Of a stretch of DNA of 15,795 bases, positions 8,177-15,795 are shown one piece after another. Under the pieces are notes generated by a model that was not told the DNA's origin, made no database searches, and saw only the letters and a program-made list of their open reading frames with translations. Origin of the DNA: Candidatus Delongbacteria bacterium (GTDB lineage: Bacteria; Delongbacteria; UBA4055). The stretch is from the NCBI GenBank assembly GCA_016938535.1, contig JAFGUL010000098.1:1-15795 (forward strand). Reading direction: 5' to 3'. The translations under genes and the position numbers were made by a program. The first letter of the stretch is position 1, and every line of letters starts with the position of its first letter.

Positions 8177-9415
8177 ATGAGATCTGCTAAAAACATATCG
8201 TCGTGCGAAGAAATATCTGAAAAATGCGATTACCTCAATCTGGGGAAAATGTTCGTGTACCGTAAAGATTTCATGCAGCCGCACAGTTTGGACCAAAGCT
8301 GCGGATCACCGACTGAGACAATGTCTGAAAGAAGTATCTGTACAAAATTATTCAAAAGCCTTCTTTCTCTTGTTTTTATTGTACTTCTTTCATCATGCAG
8401 AAATGAATATCCTAATGTAAAAATACCTGTTATATCGAACAGAAATTTTACAGAGCCTTCAGAAATGAAATTGAAAGAATTGTTCAGGATCGACAGCAGT
8501 CTGGTAACTCACCCCGTAGATATAAAATTCGACGAAAAAGACGATATTTACGTTGTTCAGTATAATTCTGAATCCATCGTTAAATTTGACCAAAAAGGAA
8601 ATTTCATCAGCAAGCTGAATTTCGACAAACCTGTTTATTTCTTCACCATCCTCGGAGATACCGCACTTATCAGACTGTCGAAAGACAGTTATATAAAGAA
8701 AGCAGATTTGTCAGGCAGGATAATTTCAGAATACATTCTTTTACAGCATATTCCGGTGGAACTTACACCGATTTCAGGTGACAGATACATAGGACTTTTT
8801 AGAAAAAGCCTTACAGAGAAAAGTGAACTTTATACAGAATTCAGCCTCAAGACCGTTGACGGGAAACTTAACGAGATAAATGTGATAAGCAGTATTTTCG
8901 ATTCGTACTTTTCCGGAAATATAGATTATGAGATACCTGTTTTCCCGTATGCGTTTGACAGTAAAAGCAATACAGTTTATATCGGTTACAGTTCTGATCA
9001 TGTCTATAAAATTTATGCTTTCGATCAGGACATGAAACTGAAATTCATAATTGATAACGGTCTGCCTCCTGTAAGAGTGTCTGAAAAGGAAGCCGCTTAC
9101 CGCAAGGAAATCGCAAAAAAATTCAGACTTCCGATAAGTTTCTCCAATAAATACAAAACTGTCATAGAATTAATGCAGACGGACGATTCAGGCAATCTCT
9201 GGGTCAGAAGGGCTTCGAACACTGACCTGTACGGTCTGAATTCCGCTATCTATGACATTTTCGGCAAAGACGGAAAATACATATCTACAAAAAAGATCGG
9301 CGACACACACAGAATAGGCGTTGAGATCATAAAAAATAATGTACTTTATATTATCAGGCCTTTCGGATCAAGCATATCCGCGTATGAATTTACCCCGGAG
9401 GCTCAAAATGAATAA
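8177..9415 (+). CDS. Six-bladed beta-propeller lipoprotein with unusual N-terminal extension
   Basis: From the M at 8177 this is 412 residues. A hydrophobic signal ends in LLSSC (C74), a lipobox, so the mature part should be a membrane-anchored lipoprotein facing the periplasm or surface. After it come repeated beta-sheet blades: HPVDIKFDEKDDIYVVQY, SIVKFDQKGNFISKL, PYAFDSKSNTVYIGYSSD, HVYKIYAFDQDMKLKF, DDSGNLWVRR and YDIFGKDGKYIS. These match the six-bladed propeller (NHL-like) lipoproteins common in Bacteroidota. No catalytic motif is seen; binding a ligand or a partner protein is inferred. The start is open. ATG 8177 has AAAGGA and lies just behind a TATAAT promoter, but puts 48 residues before a normal signal peptide. 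ATG 8321 gives a standard 26-residue signal to the cysteine but has a weak ribosome site. ATG 8102 lies upstream of the promoter. The 3' end overlaps the kinase gene by 8 nt. Confidence 0.8.
   Translation: MRSAKNISSCEEISEKCDYLNLGKMFVYRKDFMQPHSLDQSCGSPTETMSERSICTKLFKSLLSLVFIVLLSSCRNEYPNVKIPVISNRNFTEPSEMKLKELFRIDSSLVTHPVDIKFDEKDDIYVVQYNSESIVKFDQKGNFISKLNFDKPVYFFTILGDTALIRLSKDSYIKKADLSGRIISEYILLQHIPVELTPISGDRYIGLFRKSLTEKSELYTEFSLKTVDGKLNEINVISSIFDSYFSGNIDYEIPVFPYAFDSKSNTVYIGYSSDHVYKIYAFDQDMKLKFIIDNGLPPVRVSEKEAAYRKEIAKKFRLPISFSNKYKTVIELMQTDDSGNLWVRRASNTDLYGLNSAIYDIFGKDGKYISTKKIGDTHRIGVEIIKNNVLYIIRPFGSSISAYEFTPEAQNE
8279..8304 (+). other. Imperfect hairpin in the 5' part of the propeller gene
   Basis: CCGCA (8279-8283) pairs with TGCGG (8300-8304), and TTT (8287-8289) with AAA (8295-8297) around GGACC, separated by a small internal loop; a bulged CAG/CTG pairing is also possible. 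It lies 16 nt before the ATG at 8321 and has no T-run, so it is not a terminator. It may affect start choice or be chance. Confidence 0.35.
9397..9401 (+). promoter_or_regulatory. Shine-Dalgarno of the TPR kinase
   Basis: GGAGG inside the end of the propeller gene lies 6 nt before the ATG at 9408. It fixes the kinase start and shows that the two overlapping genes are translationally linked. Confidence 0.85.
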
Positions 9416-11165
9416 AATCATGGTGATTTTCATACTGATCCCGTTGTTTTTTATCTCAGCCCAGAACAAGTATAAATTCCCTTATAAGATCAACTTTATC
9501 GACCATGCTGCAGAGCTTACAGAAGGGACCGATAAAGCTGACGCTTTCATCAATCTTGCAGGCTATCACATAGACCATTATAATGATATTAAAACAGGTC
9601 TGAAATTCCTTCTCCGGGCAAGAGACATTTCGATTGAGCTGAACTATTCGAAAGGGCTGATCAGGTCTTATGAAATTCTGGGAGATATATATTTCGTATC
9701 GGGTAACTATTCTGAAGCTTTGGATTATTATGTAAAAAAAGCTGATATATTAAGAAATGAAGACAAACCTGAAGAACTGGCCTCAAACTATCTGAAGATG
9801 TCCGATGTATGCCTGAGCTCAAAGAATTTTGACAGGTCACACGAATACGCTTCCGAAGCTGCCCGAATAGCGGATGCCGCCGGTAACGAACATATCCTAT
9901 CAAGAGCATATTATTTCATGGCAATTGCCGTAAGAGGAAAGTTCGACTATCCCAAAGCTCTTGAGTACACATACAAGTCGCTGGAACTTTCTGAAAAAAC
10001 CGATAACAAATATTTTGCAGGGAACTGCTATAATGCTATTGGCGACCTTAACGAGATGATGGGAAATTTTAAAACTGCGTTCGAAAACTATAAAAAAGCT
10101 GAAAAGATCTACGAGGAGCACAGTGTTCATTCCGGTCTTTCGATAGTTTATTTCAATCTCGCGTCAATGCACAAAGTTTTTGGAGACTATTCGAAAGCTC
10201 TAGAATATCTGAACAAAAGTCTTGAGATATCTGTCGAGACCAGGAATGAAGTAATGATACGCGAGAATTATATGGGTCTTTACGGACTGTATAATCTGCT
10301 CAAGGATTTCAAGAACGCCAACAATTACTATATGCTGCTGAACTCATTTACAGCACAGAGCGATTCACTTAACGCACCTATTTCCAAAATCGAGATCGAC
10401 TATGAAATATCCAAGAACGAAATGGATAAAGAACTGCTTAATCTGAAACTTGAACAGGAGAGGAACAAGAAATATATTTTCGGGGCTGTTTTCTTCGTCA
10501 TTTTCTCAGTTACCTATTTTTTCTTCTACAGAAAACTTAAACAGAAAAAGATCAATGAACTCCGGCTTGAAGAAAGAAGAGTGAGAGCAGAACTTTCATC
10601 TCTGCAGTTCAATATCAACCCTCACTTTCTGTTCAATTCAATAAGCTCTATTTCAGAACTTATAAATCTCGACCCGACATCAGCAAGGAAGATGCTTCAG
10701 AATATCTCCGGACTCCTGCGATATACATTGAGAACTTCAAAAAATGAATTCGTAAAGCTTGAAGAAGAGATCCTGATGATAAGAAAATATCTTGAGATCG
10801 AGAAGATCAGGTTCGGTAAGAGGCTCGAATATCAGATCGACATACCGGATACTTTATCTAATATGCTTATACCTCCGCTTCTGATCCAGCCGCTGGTCGA
10901 GAACAGCATTAAGCACGGTCTTTCCAACAAGCTTGAAGGCGGAATGATAAATATTTCTGCCTATGAAAACATTCCGGGAAGAGTAACTATCACAGTTGAG
11001 GATGACGGAGAATCAAAGGAAGGATCAGATAAACCGGAAGGGAACGGCATTGGACTTTCAAGCGTAAAAGAAAGGTTGCGGCTTGTTTATAACAGCGACC
11101 ACAATTTCAAAGTCGAAAAAAATAACGGATTCAAGGTAATTATCAGTATCCCGAAAAAAATATAG
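9408..11165 (+). CDS. LytS-type membrane histidine kinase with exported TPR sensor domain
   Basis: This is a 585-residue protein. A Sec-type signal (residues 1-19, cleavable near SAQ-N) is followed by about six TPR-like repeats spaced near 40 residues (about 84-317; for example YEILGDIYFVSGNYSEALDYY and YFNLASMHKVFGDYSKALEY). Next come a linker, one membrane helix (about 356-374) and a basic coiled coil. The cytoplasmic His_kinase domain carries H406 in INPHFLFNSIS. The ATPase part has QPLVENSIKHG, the DDG motif, and GNGIGLSSVKERL. All key residues look intact, so it should autophosphorylate and pass phosphate to the LytTR regulator 9 nt downstream. The TPR domain is predicted to be extracytoplasmic and probably binds a protein partner, for which the co-encoded propeller lipoprotein is the obvious candidate (inference). 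The start at 9408 is supported by GGAGG and the signal peptide; the in-frame ATG at 9339 would spoil the signal. Confidence 0.94.
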   Translation: MNKIMVIFILIPLFFISAQNKYKFPYKINFIDHAAELTEGTDKADAFINLAGYHIDHYNDIKTGLKFLLRARDISIELNYSKGLIRSYEILGDIYFVSGNYSEALDYYVKKADILRNEDKPEELASNYLKMSDVCLSSKNFDRSHEYASEAARIADAAGNEHILSRAYYFMAIAVRGKFDYPKALEYTYKSLELSEKTDNKYFAGNCYNAIGDLNEMMGNFKTAFENYKKAEKIYEEHSVHSGLSIVYFNLASMHKVFGDYSKALEYLNKSLEISVETRNEVMIRENYMGLYGLYNLLKDFKNANNYYMLLNSFTAQSDSLNAPISKIEIDYEISKNEMDKELLNLKLEQERNKKYIFGAVFFVIFSVTYFFFYRKLKQKKINELRLEERRVRAELSSLQFNINPHFLFNSISSISELINLDPTSARKMLQNISGLLRYTLRTSKNEFVKLEEEILMIRKYLEIEKIRFGKRLEYQIDIPDTLSNMLIPPLLIQPLVENSIKHGLSNKLEGGMINISAYENIPGRVTITVEDDGESKEGSDKPEGNGIGLSSVKERLRLVYNSDHNFKVEKNNGFKVIISIPKKI

Positions 11166-11174
11166 GAAAGCATT

Positions 11175-11927
11175 ATGTTTTATAAAACCATCATAGTTGA
11201 GGATGAAGAACTCACAAGGAACGGCCTGAAGAAAAAACTTGAGAATTTCGACGAGATCGATGTAATTGACGAAGCCGAGAACGGGATCGAAGCTGTCGAA
11301 AAGATAAACGAACAGAAACCCGATCTGATATTCTTAGACATTCAGATGCCGGGAATGAACGGGTTCGAGGTACTTCAGAATCTTAACTATATGCCTATAG
11401 TTATATTTACGACCGCTTTCGACGAGTACGCGCTTAAAGCTTTCGAGACAAATTCGATAGATTACCTGCTCAAACCTATCGAGGAGGAAAGACTGGCTAA
11501 GGCTGTTGGGAAGCTTAACAAATTCGCTTCGGGTGATGATAAGAAAACGGAATTCGATTCAAACATCACGGCACTTCTTAACGAGATCAGAAATAAGCAG
11601 GAAAAACTTTCAAGGATCCATATAAAGATCGGTGACGAAATAATTTTTGTAAATACAGGCGACATTTATTTCTTTAAGGCCGACAATAAATATACTTCCA
11701 TCTGCACTTATGACAACGAATACATCATTAATGACACTCTTGCTTCACTTGAAGAAAAACTGCCTCAGAACTTTATAAGGATACACAGAGGATTTATTAT
11801 CAATTCCGACCATTTGAATAAGCTTAAGAAATGGTTCGGCGGAAAGTATATAGCTGTCATGAAAGACAAAAAGAAAACAGAGATACCTGTAAGCAGAAAT
11901 TCAAAAGACAAGCTCTTTCCCGAATAA
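11175..11927 (+). CDS. LytTR-family response regulator
   Basis: This 250-residue two-domain regulator has an N-terminal receiver (about 1-115) with acidic E9/D10, phospho-acceptor D55 in IFLDIQMPG, T80 and K100 in LLKP. The C-terminal LytTR DNA-binding domain (about 142-247) shows IKIGDEIIFVNTGDIYFFKADNKY, INDTLASLEEKL and FIRIHRGFIIN, all typical. LytTR proteins bind paired short sites as dimers to activate promoters. The ribosome site TAGGAAAG overlaps the stop of the kinase gene, and the ATG lies 9 nt after that stop, so this is the cognate partner of the upstream kinase. Its targets are unknown. The 3' end faces tex, with only 8 nt between the stops and no terminator seen. Confidence 0.95.
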   Translation: MFYKTIIVEDEELTRNGLKKKLENFDEIDVIDEAENGIEAVEKINEQKPDLIFLDIQMPGMNGFEVLQNLNYMPIVIFTTAFDEYALKAFETNSIDYLLKPIEEERLAKAVGKLNKFASGDDKKTEFDSNITALLNEIRNKQEKLSRIHIKIGDEIIFVNTGDIYFFKADNKYTSICTYDNEYIINDTLASLEEKLPQNFIRIHRGFIINSDHLNKLKKWFGGKYIAVMKDKKKTEIPVSRNSKDKLFPE

Positions 11928-11935
11928 AACAGATA

Positions 11936-14158
11936 TCAGACTTTTTTCATACTGAGCCCGACTCGCCCCTTTTCTTTATCAATTGAAAACACAGTAACAT
12001 CGACGACATCACCGACTTTTACTATCTCTGACGGATTTTTTACGAATTTATCTGCCATTTGTGAAACATGAACTAACGCATCCTGCTTTATACCTATATC
12101 AACGAAAGCTCCGAAATCGACAATATTCCTCACTGTTCCTTTGAGCTTCATTCCAATACTAAGATCTTCTGCTTTCAGTACATTACTTCGAAGGATGGGT
12201 TTGGAAAGTTCTTCTCTGGGATCACGACCAGGTTTCTGCAGATTTTCCAGAATGTCAATTAAGGTTGGAAGTCCTACACCTATCTGATCGGCCAGCTCAG
12301 CAGTAGGTTTAATATTCCTGATAGCTTCAACTGTATCAGGGTGATTTATCTCTTTGTTCTGAATATCATATATTTTCAATAATTTATCAACCGCAGCATA
12401 ACTTTCCGGGTGAATAGCTGTAATATCCAGTGGATTGGTACCATTGCTGATCTTTAAAAATCCTGCACATTGTTCAAAAGCTTTAGGAGTCATCTTTGTG
12501 ATCTTTCTCAGGTCTGCCCTGCTCTTGAAGCTACCCTGCTCATCACGGATCCCGATGATCTTATCTGCTGCTCTTTTGGTAAGCCCCGAGACTCTGCAGA
12601 GAAGCGGTGATGAAGCTGTATTAAGATCAACCCCGACATGATTTACGACTGATTCAACTACTGTTTCGAGTTTTGAAGATAATAGTTTCTGATTTATATC
12701 GTGCTGGTACAGTCCGACACCTATCGCTTTAGGATCGATCTTTACAAGTTCAGCTAAGGGATCGAGAACTCTTCTGGCTATTGATACATTTCCCCTTTGT
12801 GCTGCTTCGAGATCAGGGAATTCCTCCTGGGCTATCTTTGATGCAGAATAAACCGATGCCCCTGCTTCATTGACAATAAGATACTTACATTCAAGATCAT
12901 TAATTTTAATCATCTCTGCTACGATAGATTCCGTTTCACGACTGGCAGTTCCGTTCCCGATAGCTATTACCTGAACTTTATACTGACTGATCGTTTTGAC
13001 CATCAGATCAACAGCTTCAGCAGTTTTTCTCTGAGGCGGATGAGGATACATCGTATTTCCGTAAAGATATTTACCTGTCGGATCTATTACCGCAATTTTA
13101 CAGCCTGAAACGAAGCCGGGATCAATACCCATTATCACATTATTTAATAACGGCGGCTGAAGAAGTAATTGTCTGAGATTTGTAGCAAATACTTCTACTG
13201 CATGAAGTTCGGCTTTTTCTGTCAGTTCCTTTCTTACTTCTCTTTCGAGAGACGGATATAAAAGTCTCTTCCAGCTGTCATTGATAATTTCTCCGATCAT
13301 CTCATTAAAAAATGATCTTTCTGTATGAAAGAACTGCCTTTTTACAGCATTGTGGAGAAATTCCTGATCGTAATCGAAACTTATCTTTAAAATACCTTCA
13401 TCCTCACCCCTGTTCATTGCCAGGATCTGGTGAGGCTTAACACTCCTTACAGATATCTTAAAATCGTGATAGATCTGATAAACATCTCTGGATTTTTTAT
13501 CTGACTGTTGGGAATAGCTGACTGCAGGCTGAGGAGCATCTTCATCGTCAGCAACCCTTTTGACTTTTTCTTTTGTTTTTACTGAAATGATCGTACTTCT
13601 ATTCTGTAAATATTCTCTGCAGAATTTTCTTATCGAAGCATGCTCCGAGATCATTTCAGCCAGAATATCCTTTGCTCCGCTAACAGCTTCTTCAGTATCA
13701 TTCACTCCCTTTTCTGCATTAACATAAGCACTGCATACTTTATTAAAATCTCCGTAATAATCCGGATTTTCAAGAATAAACATTGCTAAAGGCTCAAGAT
13801 CTTTTTCTTTGGCGACCGACGCGCGGGTCTTCCTTTTGGGCTTGTAAGGAAGATAAATATCTTCAAGTTCTGTCAGTGAAAGACATTCATCGATCTTTGC
13901 AGATAATTCCTGAGTCATTTTTCCGAGTTCTGTGATAGTCTTGATCACTGTGACTTTGCGATCATTCAAGGATTTCAAGTAACCTGCACGTTCATCAATG
14001 ATCCTAAGCTGATTTTCATCAAGTCCACCTGTCATTTCCTTTCTGTATCGTGCAATGAACGGGATCGTTGCGCCTTCTGATAGCAAATTTAAAACTGTAG
14101 CAACAGAGTTAACTGACCAGTTATTTTCACGGGCTATTATATTGATTATATCAGTCAT
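11936..14158 (-). CDS. tex: Tex-family RNA-binding protein with S1 domain
   Basis: This 740-residue cytoplasmic protein has the full Tex architecture (about 770 in E. coli). The helical N-terminal Tex domain includes GATIPFIARYRKEMTGGLDE (about 29-48) and LEDIYLPYKPKRKTRA. The YqgF/RNase H-like fold (about 342-470) begins GIDPGFVSGCKIAVID. The helix-hairpin-helix region (about 500-570) includes ETVVESVVNHVGVDLNTAS, and the C-terminal S1 RNA-binding domain (about 668-737) includes GTVRNIVDFGAFVDIG and GLSMKKV. Tex binds nucleic acid and is a bacterial relative of the eukaryotic transcription factor Spt6; its roles include transcription and toxin-gene expression in some pathogens. The ATG overlaps the upstream peptidase stop by 4 nt (ATGA) with only a weak AAAGAAA ribosome site, so coupled translation is likely. 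No terminator was found after its stop. Confidence 0.97.
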   Translation of the reverse strand: MTDIINIIARENNWSVNSVATVLNLLSEGATIPFIARYRKEMTGGLDENQLRIIDERAGYLKSLNDRKVTVIKTITELGKMTQELSAKIDECLSLTELEDIYLPYKPKRKTRASVAKEKDLEPLAMFILENPDYYGDFNKVCSAYVNAEKGVNDTEEAVSGAKDILAEMISEHASIRKFCREYLQNRSTIISVKTKEKVKRVADDEDAPQPAVSYSQQSDKKSRDVYQIYHDFKISVRSVKPHQILAMNRGEDEGILKISFDYDQEFLHNAVKRQFFHTERSFFNEMIGEIINDSWKRLLYPSLEREVRKELTEKAELHAVEVFATNLRQLLLQPPLLNNVIMGIDPGFVSGCKIAVIDPTGKYLYGNTMYPHPPQRKTAEAVDLMVKTISQYKVQVIAIGNGTASRETESIVAEMIKINDLECKYLIVNEAGASVYSASKIAQEEFPDLEAAQRGNVSIARRVLDPLAELVKIDPKAIGVGLYQHDINQKLLSSKLETVVESVVNHVGVDLNTASSPLLCRVSGLTKRAADKIIGIRDEQGSFKSRADLRKITKMTPKAFEQCAGFLKISNGTNPLDITAIHPESYAAVDKLLKIYDIQNKEINHPDTVEAIRNIKPTAELADQIGVGLPTLIDILENLQKPGRDPREELSKPILRSNVLKAEDLSIGMKLKGTVRNIVDFGAFVDIGIKQDALVHVSQMADKFVKNPSEIVKVGDVVDVTVFSIDKEKGRVGLSMKKV

Positions 14159-15795
14159 TTGATTTCTTTATACTCCATACCGACCTGATCCATCAGGAAT
14201 GCAATCTTGTCCGCGCTCTGACCGGCTATGATAGAAAGCTGTGTGCCTCCGCCGTGTCCTGATGACTGCTGTATCTGTATCAGTATCGGGTCGTCTGATG
14301 AGTTCGCGTCTCTGAGTGCTGCTGTGAATTTCCGTGCGTGGTAGGGGTCGACCCGGGCGTCGTTTATACCTGCTGTAATGATCGCTGCGGGATATGCTGT
14401 CCCCTGTTTCACATTCTGATAAGGAGAATATTTCAAAATGTATTTGAACTGGTCAGGATCTTCAGCATTACCGTATTCCTCTGTCCATATATTTGCGATC
14501 ATAGACTTGTGATATCTGATCATATCGAGCAGAGGTACTCCGCAATAAACAGCTTTCATCAGATCGGGTCTCTGAGTTATCACTGCTCCTATCAGAAGTC
14601 CGCCGTTGCTGCCGCCTGTCATCACGAGCTTGTCCCTGCAGGTATATCCGTTCGCGATCAGCCATTCCGCGGCGGCAATATAGTCGTCGAAAACATTCTG
14701 TTTATTTTCCTTCATTCCTGCTTCGTGCCACTTCTCTCCATACTCTCCCCCGCCGCGCAGGTTCGGGATCGCTATAATTCCTCCTGATTCCAGCCATACT
14801 GCATACTCGGACCTGAAATTGGGTGTTATAGATAAATTGAAGCCACCGTAAGCGTACATGAAACACGGAGTGTTCCTGTTCGGCTTTGATCCTTTCTTCA
14901 TTATCAAGAACATCGAAACCTTAGTGCCGTCTTTTGATTCATACCACATCTGCTCTGTCTCATAGTCAAAGAACTTAAAATTTATATCCGGTTTGAAGAA
15001 TAATTCCAGCTCATCATTATCGAAATTATATTTATAAATTGAAGCGGGATGTGAAAAAGAATAAAAATTTATCCAGACTTCAGAGTCCTTCTGCCTGCCC
15101 CACACGCTCGCAGAACCGACATCGGGGAGACAAACATCCTTTAAATAATTCCCTTCAATATCATATATCTGAATTAAAGAGCAGGCATTTTTCAGATAAG
15201 TCACATACAAAAGTCCGTTAATGATCTTAATGCTTTCCATTGTAAATTCTTTTTCAGGAATTAGTTCTTTCCAGTTTTCCCTGCTGCAATCTTCGGTATC
15301 TGTCACAAAAACTTTCCTGTTAGGAGCTTCTTTGTCTGTTATTATATATATCCTGTCGTTGAAAAATTCAGCCCCATAATGAGCATCCAAACCACTACTG
15401 AGAATTTTAAATTCTGTTTCTCCAACTTTTCTGTAACTGACATCGTTCCTGTAAAATTTTCCTTTACCTACAAGATGATATTTTCCGTCCTCTGAAAAAC
15501 CCGCACCGTTCCAATATTCTTTTACTTCACCATCATAATACAGTTTTTTATCTTTTGATTTAGCAGTGCCTAATTTATGGTAATATACTGCTTGCCAATA
15601 GTACTCTTCTCCATCAGGCACTTCACCTTTCAACGGTAATGACATGTAATAAAAACCCTTACCGTCAACATCCCATGAGGTTATATTCTGTTTCCAGCCT
15701 TGTACTTCGTCAGAAAGTAAATTCCTCGATTCAATATCCATTATTTTAATCACTGGAGATTCATTTCCGCCTTTCATAACTGAATAACCTATATA
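14155..15795 (-). CDS. Prolyl oligopeptidase-family serine peptidase (S9A), N-terminus outside window
   Basis: The reading frame is open to the right edge. The residues before the first internal Met (15777) are YIGYSV, which join MKGGNES to form a normal propeller strand of the S9A family, so the true start lies outside. About 546 residues are visible of a usual 680-720. The N-terminal part is the beta-propeller that gates substrate entry (for example ITSWDVDGKGFYY). The C-terminal alpha/beta hydrolase domain contains YAYGGF, IPNLRGGGEYG, nucleophile S390 in GGSNGG, D473 of NDAR, and H508 in SSGHGGG, numbered from that Met. The triad is intact. Enzymes of this family cut short proline-containing peptides after proline. 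Cytoplasmic or exported location cannot be judged without the N-terminus. The gene is coupled to tex by a 4 nt overlap, an unusual pairing with no obvious functional link. Confidence 0.95.
   Translation of the reverse strand, partial: YIGYSVMKGGNESPVIKIMDIESRNLLSDEVQGWKQNITSWDVDGKGFYYMSLPLKGEVPDGEEYYWQAVYYHKLGTAKSKDKKLYYDGEVKEYWNGAGFSEDGKYHLVGKGKFYRNDVSYRKVGETEFKILSSGLDAHYGAEFFNDRIYIITDKEAPNRKVFVTDTEDCSRENWKELIPEKEFTMESIKIINGLLYVTYLKNACSLIQIYDIEGNYLKDVCLPDVGSASVWGRQKDSEVWINFYSFSHPASIYKYNFDNDELELFFKPDINFKFFDYETEQMWYESKDGTKVSMFLIMKKGSKPNRNTPCFMYAYGGFNLSITPNFRSEYAVWLESGGIIAIPNLRGGGEYGEKWHEAGMKENKQNVFDDYIAAAEWLIANGYTCRDKLVMTGGSNGGLLIGAVITQRPDLMKAVYCGVPLLDMIRYHKSMIANIWTEEYGNAEDPDQFKYILKYSPYQNVKQGTAYPAAIITAGINDARVDPYHARKFTAALRDANSSDDPILIQIQQSSGHGGGTQLSIIAGQSADKIAFLMDQVGMEYKEIK

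Noticed and set aside
8279..8304. Intrinsic terminator
   Set aside because: The hairpin is imperfect and is followed by ATCACC rather than a T-run.
8240..8325. Possible TPP-like riboswitch (GGGG and CTGAGA boxes before ATG 8321)
   Set aside because: The other conserved TPP elements (ACCC pairing, CCTGAT and the second arm) are missing, and the downstream gene is not a thiamine gene.
9339..9407. Upstream ATG extension of the TPR kinase
   Set aside because: It would bury the signal peptide 23 residues inside and lie within the propeller gene; GGAGG points to ATG 9408.
14338..14787. 149-residue plus-strand frame with many cysteines
   Set aside because: It is antisense to the peptidase catalytic domain, where codon conservation leaves the other strand open; no motif is seen.
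14155..15777. Complete 540-residue peptidase starting at the ATG at 15777
   Set aside because: The frame continues to the window edge and the preceding residues fit the S9A propeller; the protein would be too short.

Overview
The window (about 15.8 kb, AT-rich by eye) comes from a Gram-negative bacterium. It has Kdo synthesis genes (kdsA, kdsC), an LptC-like lipopolysaccharide export lipoprotein and a second lipoprotein signal. Several genes have clear Shine-Dalgarno sequences, and start codons other than ATG are used. The mix of a six-bladed beta-propeller lipoprotein, a TPR/LytS-type kinase, a LytTR regulator and a large hybrid kinase suits the Fibrobacterota-Chlorobiota-Bacteroidota group or one of its candidate phyla. 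The Shine-Dalgarno use argues against a typical Bacteroidota member. No marker gene settles the taxonomy. No tRNA, rRNA, CRISPR array or insertion sequence was seen.

Left part, minus strand (1-2638): a tight operon reads kdsA > kdsC > lptC > yicC, with overlapping or near-touching genes. KdsA and KdsC make Kdo from arabinose-5-phosphate and PEP, LptC belongs to the LPS export bridge, and YicC is an endoribonuclease-family protein cut by the window edge. The last two genes appear to start with TTG.

Middle, plus strand (2740-8062): a divergent promoter region with three short direct repeats precedes an orphan hybrid histidine kinase (Cache-PAS-HisKA-HATPase-REC-HPt). Then come gapA, with a recognisable promoter and a strong intrinsic terminator, and a ten-helix EamA-type transporter.

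Right-centre, plus strand (8121-11927): a three-gene unit encodes a beta-propeller lipoprotein, a membrane kinase with an exported TPR domain, and a LytTR response regulator. Gene 2 overlaps gene 1 by 8 nt and gene 3 follows 9 nt after gene 2, so they are probably one signalling system. Its stimulus and targets are unknown, and this is the most interesting part of the window. The first gene has an unresolved N-terminus.

Right end, minus strand (11936-15795): a prolyl-oligopeptidase-family serine peptidase, whose N-terminus lies outside the window, overlaps tex by 4 nt. The tex stop lies only 8 nt from the LytTR stop in convergent orientation. All gaps between genes are shorter than 300 nt.
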